Position numbers and translations under genes: made by a program | In this document: positions 8,184 through 17,900 of the stretch, piece by piece | How the letters are laid out: every line of letters starts with the position of its first letter | How positions within the stretch are numbered: the stretch's first letter is position 1 | The notes under the pieces: model-generated | Databases searched by the model: none | Told to the model about the DNA's origin: nothing | What the model saw: the letters and a program-made list of their open reading frames with translations, nothing else | Assembly: GCF_052161655.1 (NCBI RefSeq) | Contig: NZ_CP197418.1 | Location: 3,410,001-3,474,000 of the forward strand | Length of the DNA stretch: 64,000 bases | Direction: 5' to 3' | DNA from: Novipirellula sp052161655 | GTDB taxonomy: Bacteria > Planctomycetota > Planctomycetia > Pirellulales > Pirellulaceae

Positions 8184-9518
8184 GTGACTCCGTTGAAACT
8201 AATCGAAGCTCAAGTCGATCGTCTTGTCGGACCCACTCATCATTTTGGGGGGCTCGGGGTAGGCAATGTTGCTTCGCAGTCGCACGCGGGCAACGTTTCT
8301 AATCCCGCAAACGCGGCGATCCAGGGGCTGGATAAGATGCGGCTGATCGCTGGCTATGGCGTGCCCCAATTCATCCTTCCGCCACAGGTTCGGCCTGATA
8401 TCCCCTTTTTGAGGCAAGTCGGTTTTCAAATCGACGATGGTGAAGCACTCGGCCAAGTCGCCAGACAAACGCCGAGCGTCCTTTCGGCTGCAATGAGCTG
8501 TTCCGCCATGTGGACGGCAAACGCCGCCACGGTCTCGCCCGCGGTCGACAACCGTTTTGGATTTCCATCGATGACGGTGGCGAACCTTGACGCAAGTTTG
8601 CATCGAGCGATTGAGGCGGATGCTACGTGGCAAGAAATTCGTAACCTCTTCCCCCAGGCGAACGTGTTGCTGCCGCTTCCGGGGGGAGCCGCCATGCGGG
8701 ACGAGGGCGCTGCCAACCACATGCGATTTGGCAGTGACCAGAACCAACCCGGAATTCACTTATTCGTCTACGGAGACGGCGATCCCGAACCGAACCAATT
8801 CTGGCCTCGCCAATCGTTGCTCGCGTCGCGAGCGATTGCAATCGGCCAGGGGCTCGATCCGGAAAACACCTTTTTTGTGAAACAGCATCCTGATGCGATT
8901 GATGCGGGAGCGTTTCATAACGACGTTGTTGCGGCCAGTCATCACGATTTGCTAATTCATCATGAGCGAGCGTTTTATGATCCGGACGGGGTGATCCAGC
9001 AGATGGCCAATCGTTACGAACATCTGTTCCGCCGTCCACTTCGACGCATCGTGGTAAGCGAAGGCGAACTGTCGCTTGCCGATTCGGTCAGCACGTATCT
9101 GTTCAACAGCCAGTTGATCAGTCCCCACGCCGACGACGAGAAATCGGTGACGCCGGTACTGATCTGTCCCTCGCAAGTGGAACAGCACCCTCAGGCTCGC
9201 GGTCTTGTTCATTCGTGGATTGGACAATCCGGGATCGGCGAATCAAAACTGTTCAGCGAAGTGCGTTTCGTCGACCTGAATCAAAGTATGGCTGGTGGCG
9301 GTGGGCCGGCGTGTTTACGGCTGCGAATCCCGCTGACGCCGACGGAGTTGAAACAGTGCAACTCGCGTCATCGCTGGACCGAGGAACTTGACGATCGGCT
9401 GCGACAGACGATTCGCGACTTCTATCCCACGGCGGTTTCGCTCGCGGATTTGGCTTCGGCCGAATTGATTTCTAAATCGCGGCAAGCCCACGCGGAAATT
9501 GCTAAACTATTTCAATAG
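8184..9518 (+). CDS. astB: N-succinylarginine dihydrolase
   Basis: 444 residues, close to E. coli AstB in length and aligned along its whole course. Converts N2-succinylarginine to N2-succinylornithine, CO2 and ammonia in the succinyltransferase (AST) route of arginine breakdown. Conserved blocks include VGPTHHFGGLGVGN, SNPANAAIQGLDKM, DEGAANHMRFG, FHNDVV, DSVSTYLFNSQL and MAGGGGPACLRLR. The catalytic triad of the family can be placed at Glu174, His245 and Cys377. The start is GTG at 8184; TTG at 8193 is an alternative. No astA, astC, astD or astE lies in this window, so the rest of the pathway must be elsewhere or absent. Confidence 0.95.
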   Translation: MTPLKLIEAQVDRLVGPTHHFGGLGVGNVASQSHAGNVSNPANAAIQGLDKMRLIAGYGVPQFILPPQVRPDIPFLRQVGFQIDDGEALGQVARQTPSVLSAAMSCSAMWTANAATVSPAVDNRFGFPSMTVANLDASLHRAIEADATWQEIRNLFPQANVLLPLPGGAAMRDEGAANHMRFGSDQNQPGIHLFVYGDGDPEPNQFWPRQSLLASRAIAIGQGLDPENTFFVKQHPDAIDAGAFHNDVVAASHHDLLIHHERAFYDPDGVIQQMANRYEHLFRRPLRRIVVSEGELSLADSVSTYLFNSQLISPHADDEKSVTPVLICPSQVEQHPQARGLVHSWIGQSGIGESKLFSEVRFVDLNQSMAGGGGPACLRLRIPLTPTELKQCNSRHRWTEELDDRLRQTIRDFYPTAVSLADLASAELISKSRQAHAEIAKLFQ

Positions 9519-9655
9519 CACGACTTGCGCCGACGGCACTGCGGTCGTCTTGGTGGAAGTTTGACATTTTCCTTGGAACTTCCCTAACAATCTTTTCTTG
9601 GTTTCGTTGTCGCTGATGAAACCCACGTCTTTCTCCTCATCCTATTTCCATCATC

Positions 9656-10171
9656 ATGCCGGATCACTCCCCAAATCAGTGGCCCGCCGAAACCATCAGT
9701 GCATTGGTGGATCGATTTGAGCGACCGCTGTTGGCGTACGCGTTGCGGATGCTTGGTGGCGATTGGCAAGAGGCTCAGGACGCGGTGCAGGAAACGTTTC
9801 TGCGGTTGTGCCGCGAAGACCGTAAAAAGATTGAAAGTCGCGTCGCAGCTTGGCTGTTTTCCGTTTGCCGTAGCCGAGTCATTGACATGCAAAGAACAAA
9901 ACACTCGACACCGATTGACGCGTCAAAGATTTCCCTCGCTGACCCTGCACCGGATGTTTCCGAGGTAGCCAGCGACGAGGAAGCTCGCGACCGATTAACC
10001 GAAATGGTGGATCAATTGTCACCGCGACAACAGGAAGTATTGCGTTTGCGGATGCAGGCGGGATTGAGTTACCGCGAGATCGCCGAGGTGACCGGATTGA
10101 CGGTCAGCAACGTTGGCTTCCATCTGCACGAAGCGGTTCGCAACCTCCGCAACTCGCTGGCGATGAGCTAA
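9656..10171 (+). CDS. ECF-type RNA polymerase sigma factor
   Basis: 171 residues with the two domains of extracytoplasmic-function sigma-70 proteins. Region 2 spans about 15-85 (LLAYALRMLGGDWQEAQDAV, then FLRLCR and AWLFSVCRSRVID). Region 4 spans about 115-165 with the helix-turn-helix LSYREIAEVTGLTVSNVGFH. The linker is short and acidic. It would direct RNA polymerase to a small regulon. The next gene encodes a membrane-tethered protein with an anti-sigma-like N-terminus, so the two probably form a signalling pair. The ATG at 9656 gives a full-length region 2. No clear autoregulatory ECF promoter was established upstream. Confidence 0.92.
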   Translation: MPDHSPNQWPAETISALVDRFERPLLAYALRMLGGDWQEAQDAVQETFLRLCREDRKKIESRVAAWLFSVCRSRVIDMQRTKHSTPIDASKISLADPAPDVSEVASDEEARDRLTEMVDQLSPRQQEVLRLRMQAGLSYREIAEVTGLTVSNVGFHLHEAVRNLRNSLAMS

Positions 10172-10178
10172 ATGCCCC

Positions 10179-10201
10179 AAAAAGGTGTCCGACACCTTTT
10201 T
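10179..10201 (+). promoter_or_regulatory. Palindrome between sigma factor and VWA genes
   Basis: AAAAAGGTGTC (10179-10189) and GACACCTTTTT (10191-10201) are perfect complements around one base; as RNA the hairpin would have a 5-nt loop and a T-run on its 3' side. It could attenuate transcription from the sigma gene into the VWA gene. Weak GC content makes strong termination doubtful. Confidence 0.5.
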
Positions 10202-10243
10202 TCGCAATGCTACCGATCCAAACACAAAAAACTGAGTGCTAAT

Positions 10244-13066
10244 ATGTCTGAATCTATCTGGAATGATCCTCGGATCACCGCTTACGTGCTTGACGAGCTG
10301 CCGACGGATGAACGAGCGGCTTTCGAAAGCGAAATGCAGTCCTCTGCCGAGCTGGCTGCGGCAGTCGAAGAGGCTCGCGGCGTGACGAGCAAGCTGGACG
10401 CGTTGTTCGCATCCGAGTCGACGCCGCCGCTGGACGCCAATCGTCGCGACAAGATCATCGCCGGCGAAAACAATCAAACGTTTGTCACGACCAAACCGAA
10501 CCGAGCGTGGTACCAGCTCGGAACCGTTGAGTTGGTCGTAACTGCGGCGATCGTGTTGATCATTTGTGCGATCGCGATCCCAGCCAGTATGTCTCCCAAA
10601 ATCGCGATGAACGGAGACGCCGCGATCGACCCACAAGAGGAACCGACACTCAGCCAAGAAGAATACATGCGAATGGCGACGAGTGGGCAAGAGGAAGACG
10701 AGGAGATCGTGGAGCTATCGGCAGATTCGCTGGGCGGCATGGGAGAGTTGACGCCCGATGATGTGGCCGACGCAAGCGGATTTGCTGTTGCGGAGCCTGC
10801 CGCGTCAACGGTGTCCCCGATGTCAGCGGCCCCAATGTCAGGAGCACCGATGTCGGATAGTTCGGGATCCGGTCAGTCTCTCGGCCGTGCAAAAGCAAAA
10901 CTTGATATTGACGCCACTCCGCCACAAGTCGCGCTTCGATCGGTGCTGAACGAATCGACTGCGGACCAAGGGAGTGATGGGGCGGGGCAGGCCGGAGCAT
11001 CTGGAGCACTAAGCATGTCGGCACCGACAACTGAATCATCACAATCCCCAGGCGAATTGCGAACGGCGTTGGAGTCTAAGCCGGAGGGGTTAGAAAAATC
11101 TCGGCGTAGCATGATGACGCGTCGATCCGATGCAGCCGAAGAAGCAAAGGACTCGGATTCTGCGAAGAAGTCCGAAGCAAGCAAATTGCAGTCGGTTGCG
11201 CCGGATGCTCCTGCGGCTCCGGCCGGCATGGATCCCTTTGGAGCCGCTAACCCGGATCCCTTTGCGGAAGCGGAGGTCGCACAAACGGAATTTGCCCCAA
11301 ACGGAATGGCGATGGGCGGATCGCAGAATGAGCTTAGCGATTCTTTGAATAGGAGTAGAAGCAGCGGTAGGGGTATCGGGATGGATAGTAAGGGAATGGA
11401 GATGGGCATGTCTGAGAGGCCTTCACCGAGCAGCCGCGAATCTCAATCTGCCAGTCGCAGCGAGGCGATCACGGCAGGGGCAGGAGGTTATGGGCTGCCT
11501 AGCGATACAACGACTCTTCATTCGTCCGAGAGCAGATCAACGCGTGAAAGGCCCATTCCTGGTTTGCCAAAAGCCCTCAAGCTGCTTGACGAAGAGGTCC
11601 GTAACCCCGAAGGCGCTGGCCCTGGAACCCCGGGAGACCAGTTTGACGTGATCGAGGACAACCCGTTTCGGCGTGTTTCCGAGCATCCGCTAAGCACGTT
11701 TTCGGTCGATGTCGATACGGCCAGCTACAGCAAAGTGCGTGACTTCCTTGTTCGTTCAAACCGGCTGCCTCGGCCTGACGCAGTCCGGATCGAAGAGATG
11801 ATCAACTACTTTGATTACAACTACGAACCGCCTGCCGGCGACGTGGAACATCCCTTCGCCGCTCACGCCGTCGTGACCGAGTGCCCGTGGAACCAGGATC
11901 ATCGTCTCGCACGGATCGCGTTAAAAGGAAAAGTGATTGGGCAATCCGAGCGTCCTCGCTGCAACTTGGTGTTCCTGCTGGACACCAGCGGCTCGATGAA
12001 CCAAGCCAACAAATTGCCGCTTGTCCAAGACGGCATGAAAATGTTGCTCGAGCAATTGAACGAGAACGACCGGGTGGCGATCGCAGTCTACGCCGGTTCC
12101 GCCGGATTGGTACTCGATTCAACCAAAGTAAAAAACGGCAAGAAAGTTCGCAAAGCTCTGACGCAGCTCTCCGCCGGTGGCAGCACCAATGGCGGTGCAG
12201 GAATCGCTTTGGCCTACCAAGTCGCTCGCGACCATTTCATCCAAGACGGCGTCAACCGCGTGATCCTGTGTACCGATGGTGATTTCAACGTTGGCACGAC
12301 CGGCACCGACGCGTTGGTTCGCATGGTGGAAAAGGAAGCCAAAGGAGGCGTCTTTCTTTCGGTGCTTGGTTTTGGAATGGGCAACCATAACGATTCGATG
12401 CTCGAGCAAATCAGCGGCCGAGGCAATGGCAACTATGCCTTCATCGACAATGAAAAGGAAGCTCGCAAGGTGTTGGTTGACCAAACCAACAGCACGCTAG
12501 TGACGATTGCCAAAGACGTCAAGTTGCAAGTCGAATTCAATCCAACGCAAGTCGACTCGTATCGCTTGATCGGCTACGAGAACCGAGTGCTGGCCAAAGA
12601 AGATTTCAATGACGACAAAAAGGATGCGGGCGAGATTGGGGCGGGGCATAGCGTCACCGCACTGTACGAAATCGTTCCGGCCGGCTCCGAACCGGATGCG
12701 GCCAAGCCCAAGGTCGACGACTTGAAGTACCAAGCTAAGGTAAAGCCCAGCAAGGCAGCTCAAAACGACGAGATGTTGACGATCAAATTACGTTACAAGC
12801 AGCCTGACGGCGACACCAGCACCTTGGTCGAGTTTCCGGTCGCGGACGAGGGCAACGGTTTTGACAAAGCCGACAAGGAAACCCAATTTGCCGCCGCAGT
12901 CGCCGGCTTTGGGATGCAGCTTCGTCGCAGCGAGTACAAAGGAAACTGGACGCTCAGCGACGTGATCCGTGTCGCCCAAGCCAGTAAGGGCGAAGACCGC
13001 TTCAAACTGAGGGCCGAATTCATTCAGCTCGCCCAACAGGCCAGCCGATTGATGGGCCAAGAATAA
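10244..13066 (+). CDS. Membrane-tethered anti-sigma-like / von Willebrand A protein
   Basis: 940 residues from ATG 10244; a longer frame begins at 10172 but would translate through the upstream hairpin. Residues 1-70 resemble anti-sigma cytoplasmic domains (ITAYVLDELPTDERAAFESE). A transmembrane helix lies at about 95-115, followed by about 300 residues of disordered Ser/Ala/Met/Gly-rich sequence. From about 468 it has the YfbK-like architecture: vWF_A N-terminal region (NPFRRVSEHPLSTFSVDVD), a VWA domain with MIDAS LLDTSGS at about 575, and a DUF3520-like C-terminus ending ASRLMGQE. Likely orientation: N-terminus inside, VWA outside. Its position 72 bases after the ECF sigma gene suggests it holds that sigma factor until a signal arrives; this is inference. 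Confidence 0.85.
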   Translation: MSESIWNDPRITAYVLDELPTDERAAFESEMQSSAELAAAVEEARGVTSKLDALFASESTPPLDANRRDKIIAGENNQTFVTTKPNRAWYQLGTVELVVTAAIVLIICAIAIPASMSPKIAMNGDAAIDPQEEPTLSQEEYMRMATSGQEEDEEIVELSADSLGGMGELTPDDVADASGFAVAEPAASTVSPMSAAPMSGAPMSDSSGSGQSLGRAKAKLDIDATPPQVALRSVLNESTADQGSDGAGQAGASGALSMSAPTTESSQSPGELRTALESKPEGLEKSRRSMMTRRSDAAEEAKDSDSAKKSEASKLQSVAPDAPAAPAGMDPFGAANPDPFAEAEVAQTEFAPNGMAMGGSQNELSDSLNRSRSSGRGIGMDSKGMEMGMSERPSPSSRESQSASRSEAITAGAGGYGLPSDTTTLHSSESRSTRERPIPGLPKALKLLDEEVRNPEGAGPGTPGDQFDVIEDNPFRRVSEHPLSTFSVDVDTASYSKVRDFLVRSNRLPRPDAVRIEEMINYFDYNYEPPAGDVEHPFAAHAVVTECPWNQDHRLARIALKGKVIGQSERPRCNLVFLLDTSGSMNQANKLPLVQDGMKMLLEQLNENDRVAIAVYAGSAGLVLDSTKVKNGKKVRKALTQLSAGGSTNGGAGIALAYQVARDHFIQDGVNRVILCTDGDFNVGTTGTDALVRMVEKEAKGGVFLSVLGFGMGNHNDSMLEQISGRGNGNYAFIDNEKEARKVLVDQTNSTLVTIAKDVKLQVEFNPTQVDSYRLIGYENRVLAKEDFNDDKKDAGEIGAGHSVTALYEIVPAGSEPDAAKPKVDDLKYQAKVKPSKAAQNDEMLTIKLRYKQPDGDTSTLVEFPVADEGNGFDKADKETQFAAAVAGFGMQLRRSEYKGNWTLSDVIRVAQASKGEDRFKLRAEFIQLAQQASRLMGQE

Positions 13067-13353
13067 AGCGGCACGGCCCGGTGATACGGCCATTCCGGCC
13101 GTTAAGGACCGTCGGAACATTAAGTGACGGTCCTCACTGGTAGCGGAAGTTGTCAAGACTTTCTCGCATCACGCCCCAGGTCGAAACTCTTGACGCGTTC
13201 CGCTAAGTCATGGTTTTTCCGACGTTCCTGAGCCAGAGCATCGGGACAGATCAATTTCCAGTTTTCTTTGATCTTGCCCGATAGCCGCCGCGGTAACGGC
13301 AACTACAATTTCAAACACTGGCACCCACTCGCTGTGGGGGCAGTGTCACTGAA

Positions 13354-14688
13354 ATGGCTTCCAGTTTGATGGTCAATTACTCGTTACAGTGCAAACGATT
13401 CACGGTTGGGCTACTAATTGCGATGGGATGGGGCGCGGACGCCAGCCACGGGGTTGCCCAACGGTATTACCCATCGCACTACTTTCAGCCCGGAAATGCA
13501 ACGACGCAGACACGACCGCTCTCGTCACAACCCGATCGTTTCCAGCCAGCGGTTCCCCAACCAACGACGATCGACAAAATCGCAGCCGAAGCGGGCAAAG
13601 CAAATTTGAATCGCCCCTTTCCACGGCTGCCGGGTGAATTTGAATCTCAGCGAGCTCTCGTGCTTAGCGTTAGCGATTGGCAAGCCCATCACGCAGCGAC
13701 CCTGCAACAGATTGTCGAAAAAACCGCGGGTCACACAAACCTATTGATACTGTGTAATCACCCCGAGCAACTTGTCGAAGCGGTCGATTGGATTGCCAGT
13801 GGGAATGTTGCGACGGGCCACGTCTATTTTTGCGAAATCGATCTCGACACGATTTGGATGCGAGACTTTGGCCCGTTGTTGGCCGAAGCAGAACAGGGCA
13901 CCGAAGCAATCGACTTCTTTTACGAAGGCTCACGTCCCAAAGACGATGCGTTGCCGATCGTATGGGCCAATCGCACCGGATCAAAATTGGTTTCGGTGCC
14001 GTGGACGATCCAAGGCGGCAACTTGCTAAGCAATGGCCGACGCGTCGCATTGACCACGCATCGCATCTTTGAAGACAATCGAATCTCGTTCCCCAAACCT
14101 TGGCCCGGATTAGACCCCGAGGTGGAACGCCGCAAAATGGTGATCGACGAGTTCACGAAACATTGCAATTTGACGGAATTGATCGTGCTCGAGTCGTTGC
14201 AAAACGAAGCGACGGGGCATGTCGACATGTTCGCCACATTTTTGGCGCCCGACCAAGTGGTGGTCGCACGCGTGGATCCTCGATTTGATCCCATCAACGC
14301 TGCGATCCTGGAACGAAACGCCGCGAGGCTAGAACGCGTGGTTGTGGAAGAACGGCCGATGCAGGTGATTCGAGTTGACATTCCGCCACGGCAAGGAACG
14401 TCGTGGAGCGCGTACACGAACGTCATTCTGGCGAACGACTTAGTGTTGATCCCGACCTTTGACAGCGATCCACCCGAGATGGTCGCTGCAGCACAAGCCA
14501 CCTATGCCCGGCTGCTTCCGAAGCACGCAATCAAGACAGTCGACATGAGCAGTTTGAAGGAATTGCAGGGCGAATTGCACTGTTTGTCGATGAATTTGCC
14601 CGCCTTTGCTCCCGTTCCTGATAACGTGATCGACTTTGCCAAAGCGGATCAGTATCGACGTCGCGTCATCCAATCACAGCAGAATTAA
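13354..14688 (+). CDS. Secreted agmatine deiminase / peptidylarginine deiminase family protein
   Basis: 444 residues. The N-terminus (through about residue 36) looks like a signal peptide; a second Met at residue 6 is an alternative start. The PAD_porph/agmatine deiminase core has IWMRDFGP (Asp171), QGGNLLSNG, ATGHVDMFATFL (His289) and the catalytic Cys410 in GELHCLSMNLP. Family members hydrolyse guanidino groups of agmatine or of arginine residues, giving citrulline-like products and ammonia. Export is less usual for agmatine deiminase and leaves open a peptidylarginine deiminase role. It belongs to the same guanidino-modifying (pentein) superfamily as AstB, 4 kb upstream. Confidence 0.85.
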   Translation: MASSLMVNYSLQCKRFTVGLLIAMGWGADASHGVAQRYYPSHYFQPGNATTQTRPLSSQPDRFQPAVPQPTTIDKIAAEAGKANLNRPFPRLPGEFESQRALVLSVSDWQAHHAATLQQIVEKTAGHTNLLILCNHPEQLVEAVDWIASGNVATGHVYFCEIDLDTIWMRDFGPLLAEAEQGTEAIDFFYEGSRPKDDALPIVWANRTGSKLVSVPWTIQGGNLLSNGRRVALTTHRIFEDNRISFPKPWPGLDPEVERRKMVIDEFTKHCNLTELIVLESLQNEATGHVDMFATFLAPDQVVVARVDPRFDPINAAILERNAARLERVVVEERPMQVIRVDIPPRQGTSWSAYTNVILANDLVLIPTFDSDPPEMVAAAQATYARLLPKHAIKTVDMSSLKELQGELHCLSMNLPAFAPVPDNVIDFAKADQYRRRVIQSQQN

Positions 14689-14746
14689 CGAACGGATACG
14701 CCAAAAACGTCCTAGCACGTTGCTGATTTCCCTGGTTCGCGCATAG

Positions 14747-14913
14747 CAATCGCCGAAAGTGACTTTCGGCGATTGAGCAAGTCGATCGATTGATTCTGAA
14801 AGTCGCCTTTCGCTCCGCGAAAGTTGCGTTTTCTGAGCGTACTTTCGCGGAGCGAAAGGCGACTTTAATAAATTCACAGCCAGGTAGCGAAACTCTTGGC
14901 GAGTTTCGCTACC
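14747..14913. repeat. Three consecutive perfect hairpins between convergent genes
   Basis: Hairpin 1: arms 14747-14759 and 14763-14775 (13 bp, CAATCGCCGAAAG). Hairpin 2: arms 14799-14824 and 14841-14866 (26 bp, no mismatch, around TTCGCTCCGCGAAAG). Hairpin 3: arms 14883-14895 and 14901-14913 (13 bp, GGTAGCGAAACTC). They fill the gap between the deiminase gene and the cytochrome gene, whose 3' ends face each other, so bidirectional termination is plausible. Confidence 0.85.
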
Positions 14914-14936
14914 GCGATAGATGTCGTCCAAACCTG

Positions 14937-17900
14937 TTAGCGAAGATTGTCTTCTTTGCTGGCGACTTCGAGTTCGGGGATGACTCCCATGTAACTCATC
15001 AAGTCACCAATTTCTTTCAGACTCAATTCGTCCAGCAATCCGCTCGGCATCACGCTGCTTGTGCTCGGCAGAATTTGATCCACTTGAGACTCTTCGACAC
15101 TGGCGATTCGATTGTTGCTGTCACGCACCAACAATGTGCCGTCGCTCTGCGTGGTCACCAATCCGACAAGGACCTTGCCGTCCAATGTCAACACTTTTTT
15201 GCTGGCGTATTGGTCGCTCACGATGTGAGCGGGATACAGGATCGATTCCAAGATTTCTCGCTTGGTAAATCGTCGAGCAATCGAAGTCAAATCGGGGCCG
15301 ATTGCTTTACCAGTCTGACCTTGACGATGACATTGATCACATCGGCTCTTCACAAACATTTCGCGACCGTGATTCGAATCACCGTAACGGCCTGTATCGC
15401 TTTCCAAATAAGTGATTAGCTGATCGAGGTCCCAGCGTGAATCGTCAGCGTTTGGCAACACGGCTTCAGGACGATCCGGATAGGTTTTCGCAAACCATTT
15501 TTGCCAAGGTGCCATCGACATCTTCGCACCTTCGGGACGTTGCATCCCGGTCCAATGTTCAAGCAACTGCTCAACACCTTCGAAACCTTGCTCATTTTCT
15601 TGAGCACGAACGCCGAGCAAGATCAGTTGGCGAATTGCCATTGGATCATCCGTGGCAATCGCAACCGACTTGAGTGCCGACAGCACGTCGCCCGATGTTT
15701 GATCGTCGAGAATGTTCAAACTGCGGACCAAATAATCCCAGTTCTCGCCCTCGGGATCTTGTGCAAGTGCCATCGCAACAAGGCTGCGTCGGTCGGGTTC
15801 GCTACGCCAAACTGCTCGCAGATAGTCACCCGCACTCTTGTCTTTGCAGGTGGCCAACATTGCGGTGATGCCCGTGCGTAATCGTCGCTCGACATCTCCG
15901 TGTTGAGGTTCTTCGACCAGTTTTCGATCAAGTTCGATTAACTTGGCTGCGGTTTCTTTGTCAATTGGCCGCGGCAACTTGAAGATTGCAGCCAGGGCGG
16001 CATTTCGCCACACGCTGCCTTGGTCCAAAATCGCTTCCACATCGTCGTCCGAAAGCGATTGAGCGAAATCTCTGGTGACGTTCGCCAAGTACATCGACAA
16101 CGATCCGGCAGTCGATTGACCCGCTGCGTTCTCGTAGAACTTCAAAATTCGGAAGCGTTGCTCGGCGTCCCATTCCTTCGACAAAAACTGCAAACACATT
16201 GCGACCAGCGAGCGGTCTTCGCTCGGTGCATCGGATTCGATGAAGGTCAGGGCACGATCAGCCACTTGTTCTGCATTGAGATAGGCCGCCAGCCGAATCA
16301 GCGAATGATTCATGCGATTGTCGCCAGCAGGGAATTCTTCGGCAATTTGATCTCGGAACGCAGTCACCTTCGATGGTGGCACTTTACCACGATGCAATGC
16401 GACTTCGGCGAGACGCAGTGCATCCGCGAAATCGGCGTCACTTAAAAAGCCTGTCATCATTTCGCTAATCCGCGCCAACACCTCGATTGCGTTTGCTTCG
16501 GTTGGGTCCGCATTGATCAATGCCAACATACCTAACACCGAAATACGCGTGTCGTCGCTTTTGAGCACTTCGTCACGCCACAGGTTCAGGTGCGTACGTT
16601 CGAGCACCCGACGTGCGGTGAAGGCCAATGTGCGATCATCGGAAGCGAGTAGTTCGAAAATCGGGTCAACCGTTTCGGGCATCTTGCCGCTACGCAGCAT
16701 TGCCTCGCAAACCGCTCGTTGAACGTGTGGATCTTGATCGCTAAGCATTTCGCTCAGCCGCGGTCCTGTTTTGGAACTTGGATGCATTCCCATTACGGCG
16801 GCAGCACGTGCACGCACGGCTTCGTTGGGCGAACGACTCAGTTCCATGATCAATTCTTCGTTAGGAACCGGTCCGAACAATTCCATCAGATCGAGTGCAC
16901 GCACGCGATAGTGCGGCGGGTTGTCATCGCTGTAGGCAACGCCGGCAACAAGTTGTCCCCATTCGCTGCCGAGTTCGCGTTTGATCGACGCAATTTCTTG
17001 ACGTGCCCAAGCCGATCCGATTTGAGGTTGGCGTACGGCGGCGGCAATTCCACTGCCTAAGTTCTTCATCCGTTCAGGAATCTCGCCTTTGTAAACGACA
17101 CGATAGACACCGCCGGAGGTACCTCGGCCACCTGTGCTGAAATACAATCCGCCATCAGGTCCAACATCAAGGTCGGTGACGTTAAGCGGTTGGCCTTTGA
17201 GAAAGACTTCGCTATCGGCGATGTAGCCGGAGCCGCGTTTCTTGAGCCGTACGTTCAAGATTCGGCCTTCGGACCAATCCGCCAGGAACAGTGTGTTTTG
17301 GTAGCGGACCGGGTACATGTAATGTTCGTAGCTGATCGCGCCAGTCGGGCTTCCGCGACCGGTGTCCAACAAATTTGGCAGACGGTCCACGAAGTGTTCT
17401 GGCCACTTTGCCCATCCGGTGCGCCATCCAAATTCGGCACCCTCGGTGACATCAAACAGCGCGGTTGGACGATACCAAGCGGTACCGATGTCAGCTTCCA
17501 TATCCGAATCGTGGACGAACATGCCGCCCGCGGAATGGAAGGCCAAGTCGTAGACGTTACGAGTGCCGCCAGCGACGCGTTCAACGATCGAACCTTCGAT
17601 ATTGGTACGAATGATCGTTCCGCCTGGTGCCTTGACTCCTACCGCATGACCGCTGGGGTCTTCATAGCGTGGCAGGATGTCGCCTTCGTAGCTGTCGTTG
17701 TAAGTTTCGCCTGGACCTGTTTTGCCCATCGCATGCGTGTGGCTTCCCAGCGTCACATAAATCATTCCATCAGGGCCAAGTTGCAACCCGTGGGCGCCGT
17801 GCTCTCCGACAGGACCTTTAAATTTGACAATGGCGCGTACTTTTTCTAGCGATCCGTTACGGTCTGCATCGGTCAATCGATACAACGCATGGCCGTCGGG

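Noticed and set aside
9575..9600. GGAAC-type ECF -35 element upstream of the sigma factor
   Set aside because: GGAAC is present, but no convincing -10 lies at the right spacing.
10172..10243. Upstream start for the anti-sigma-like/VWA gene
   Set aside because: Would translate through the palindrome and add 24 residues unlike the acidic start of anti-sigma domains.
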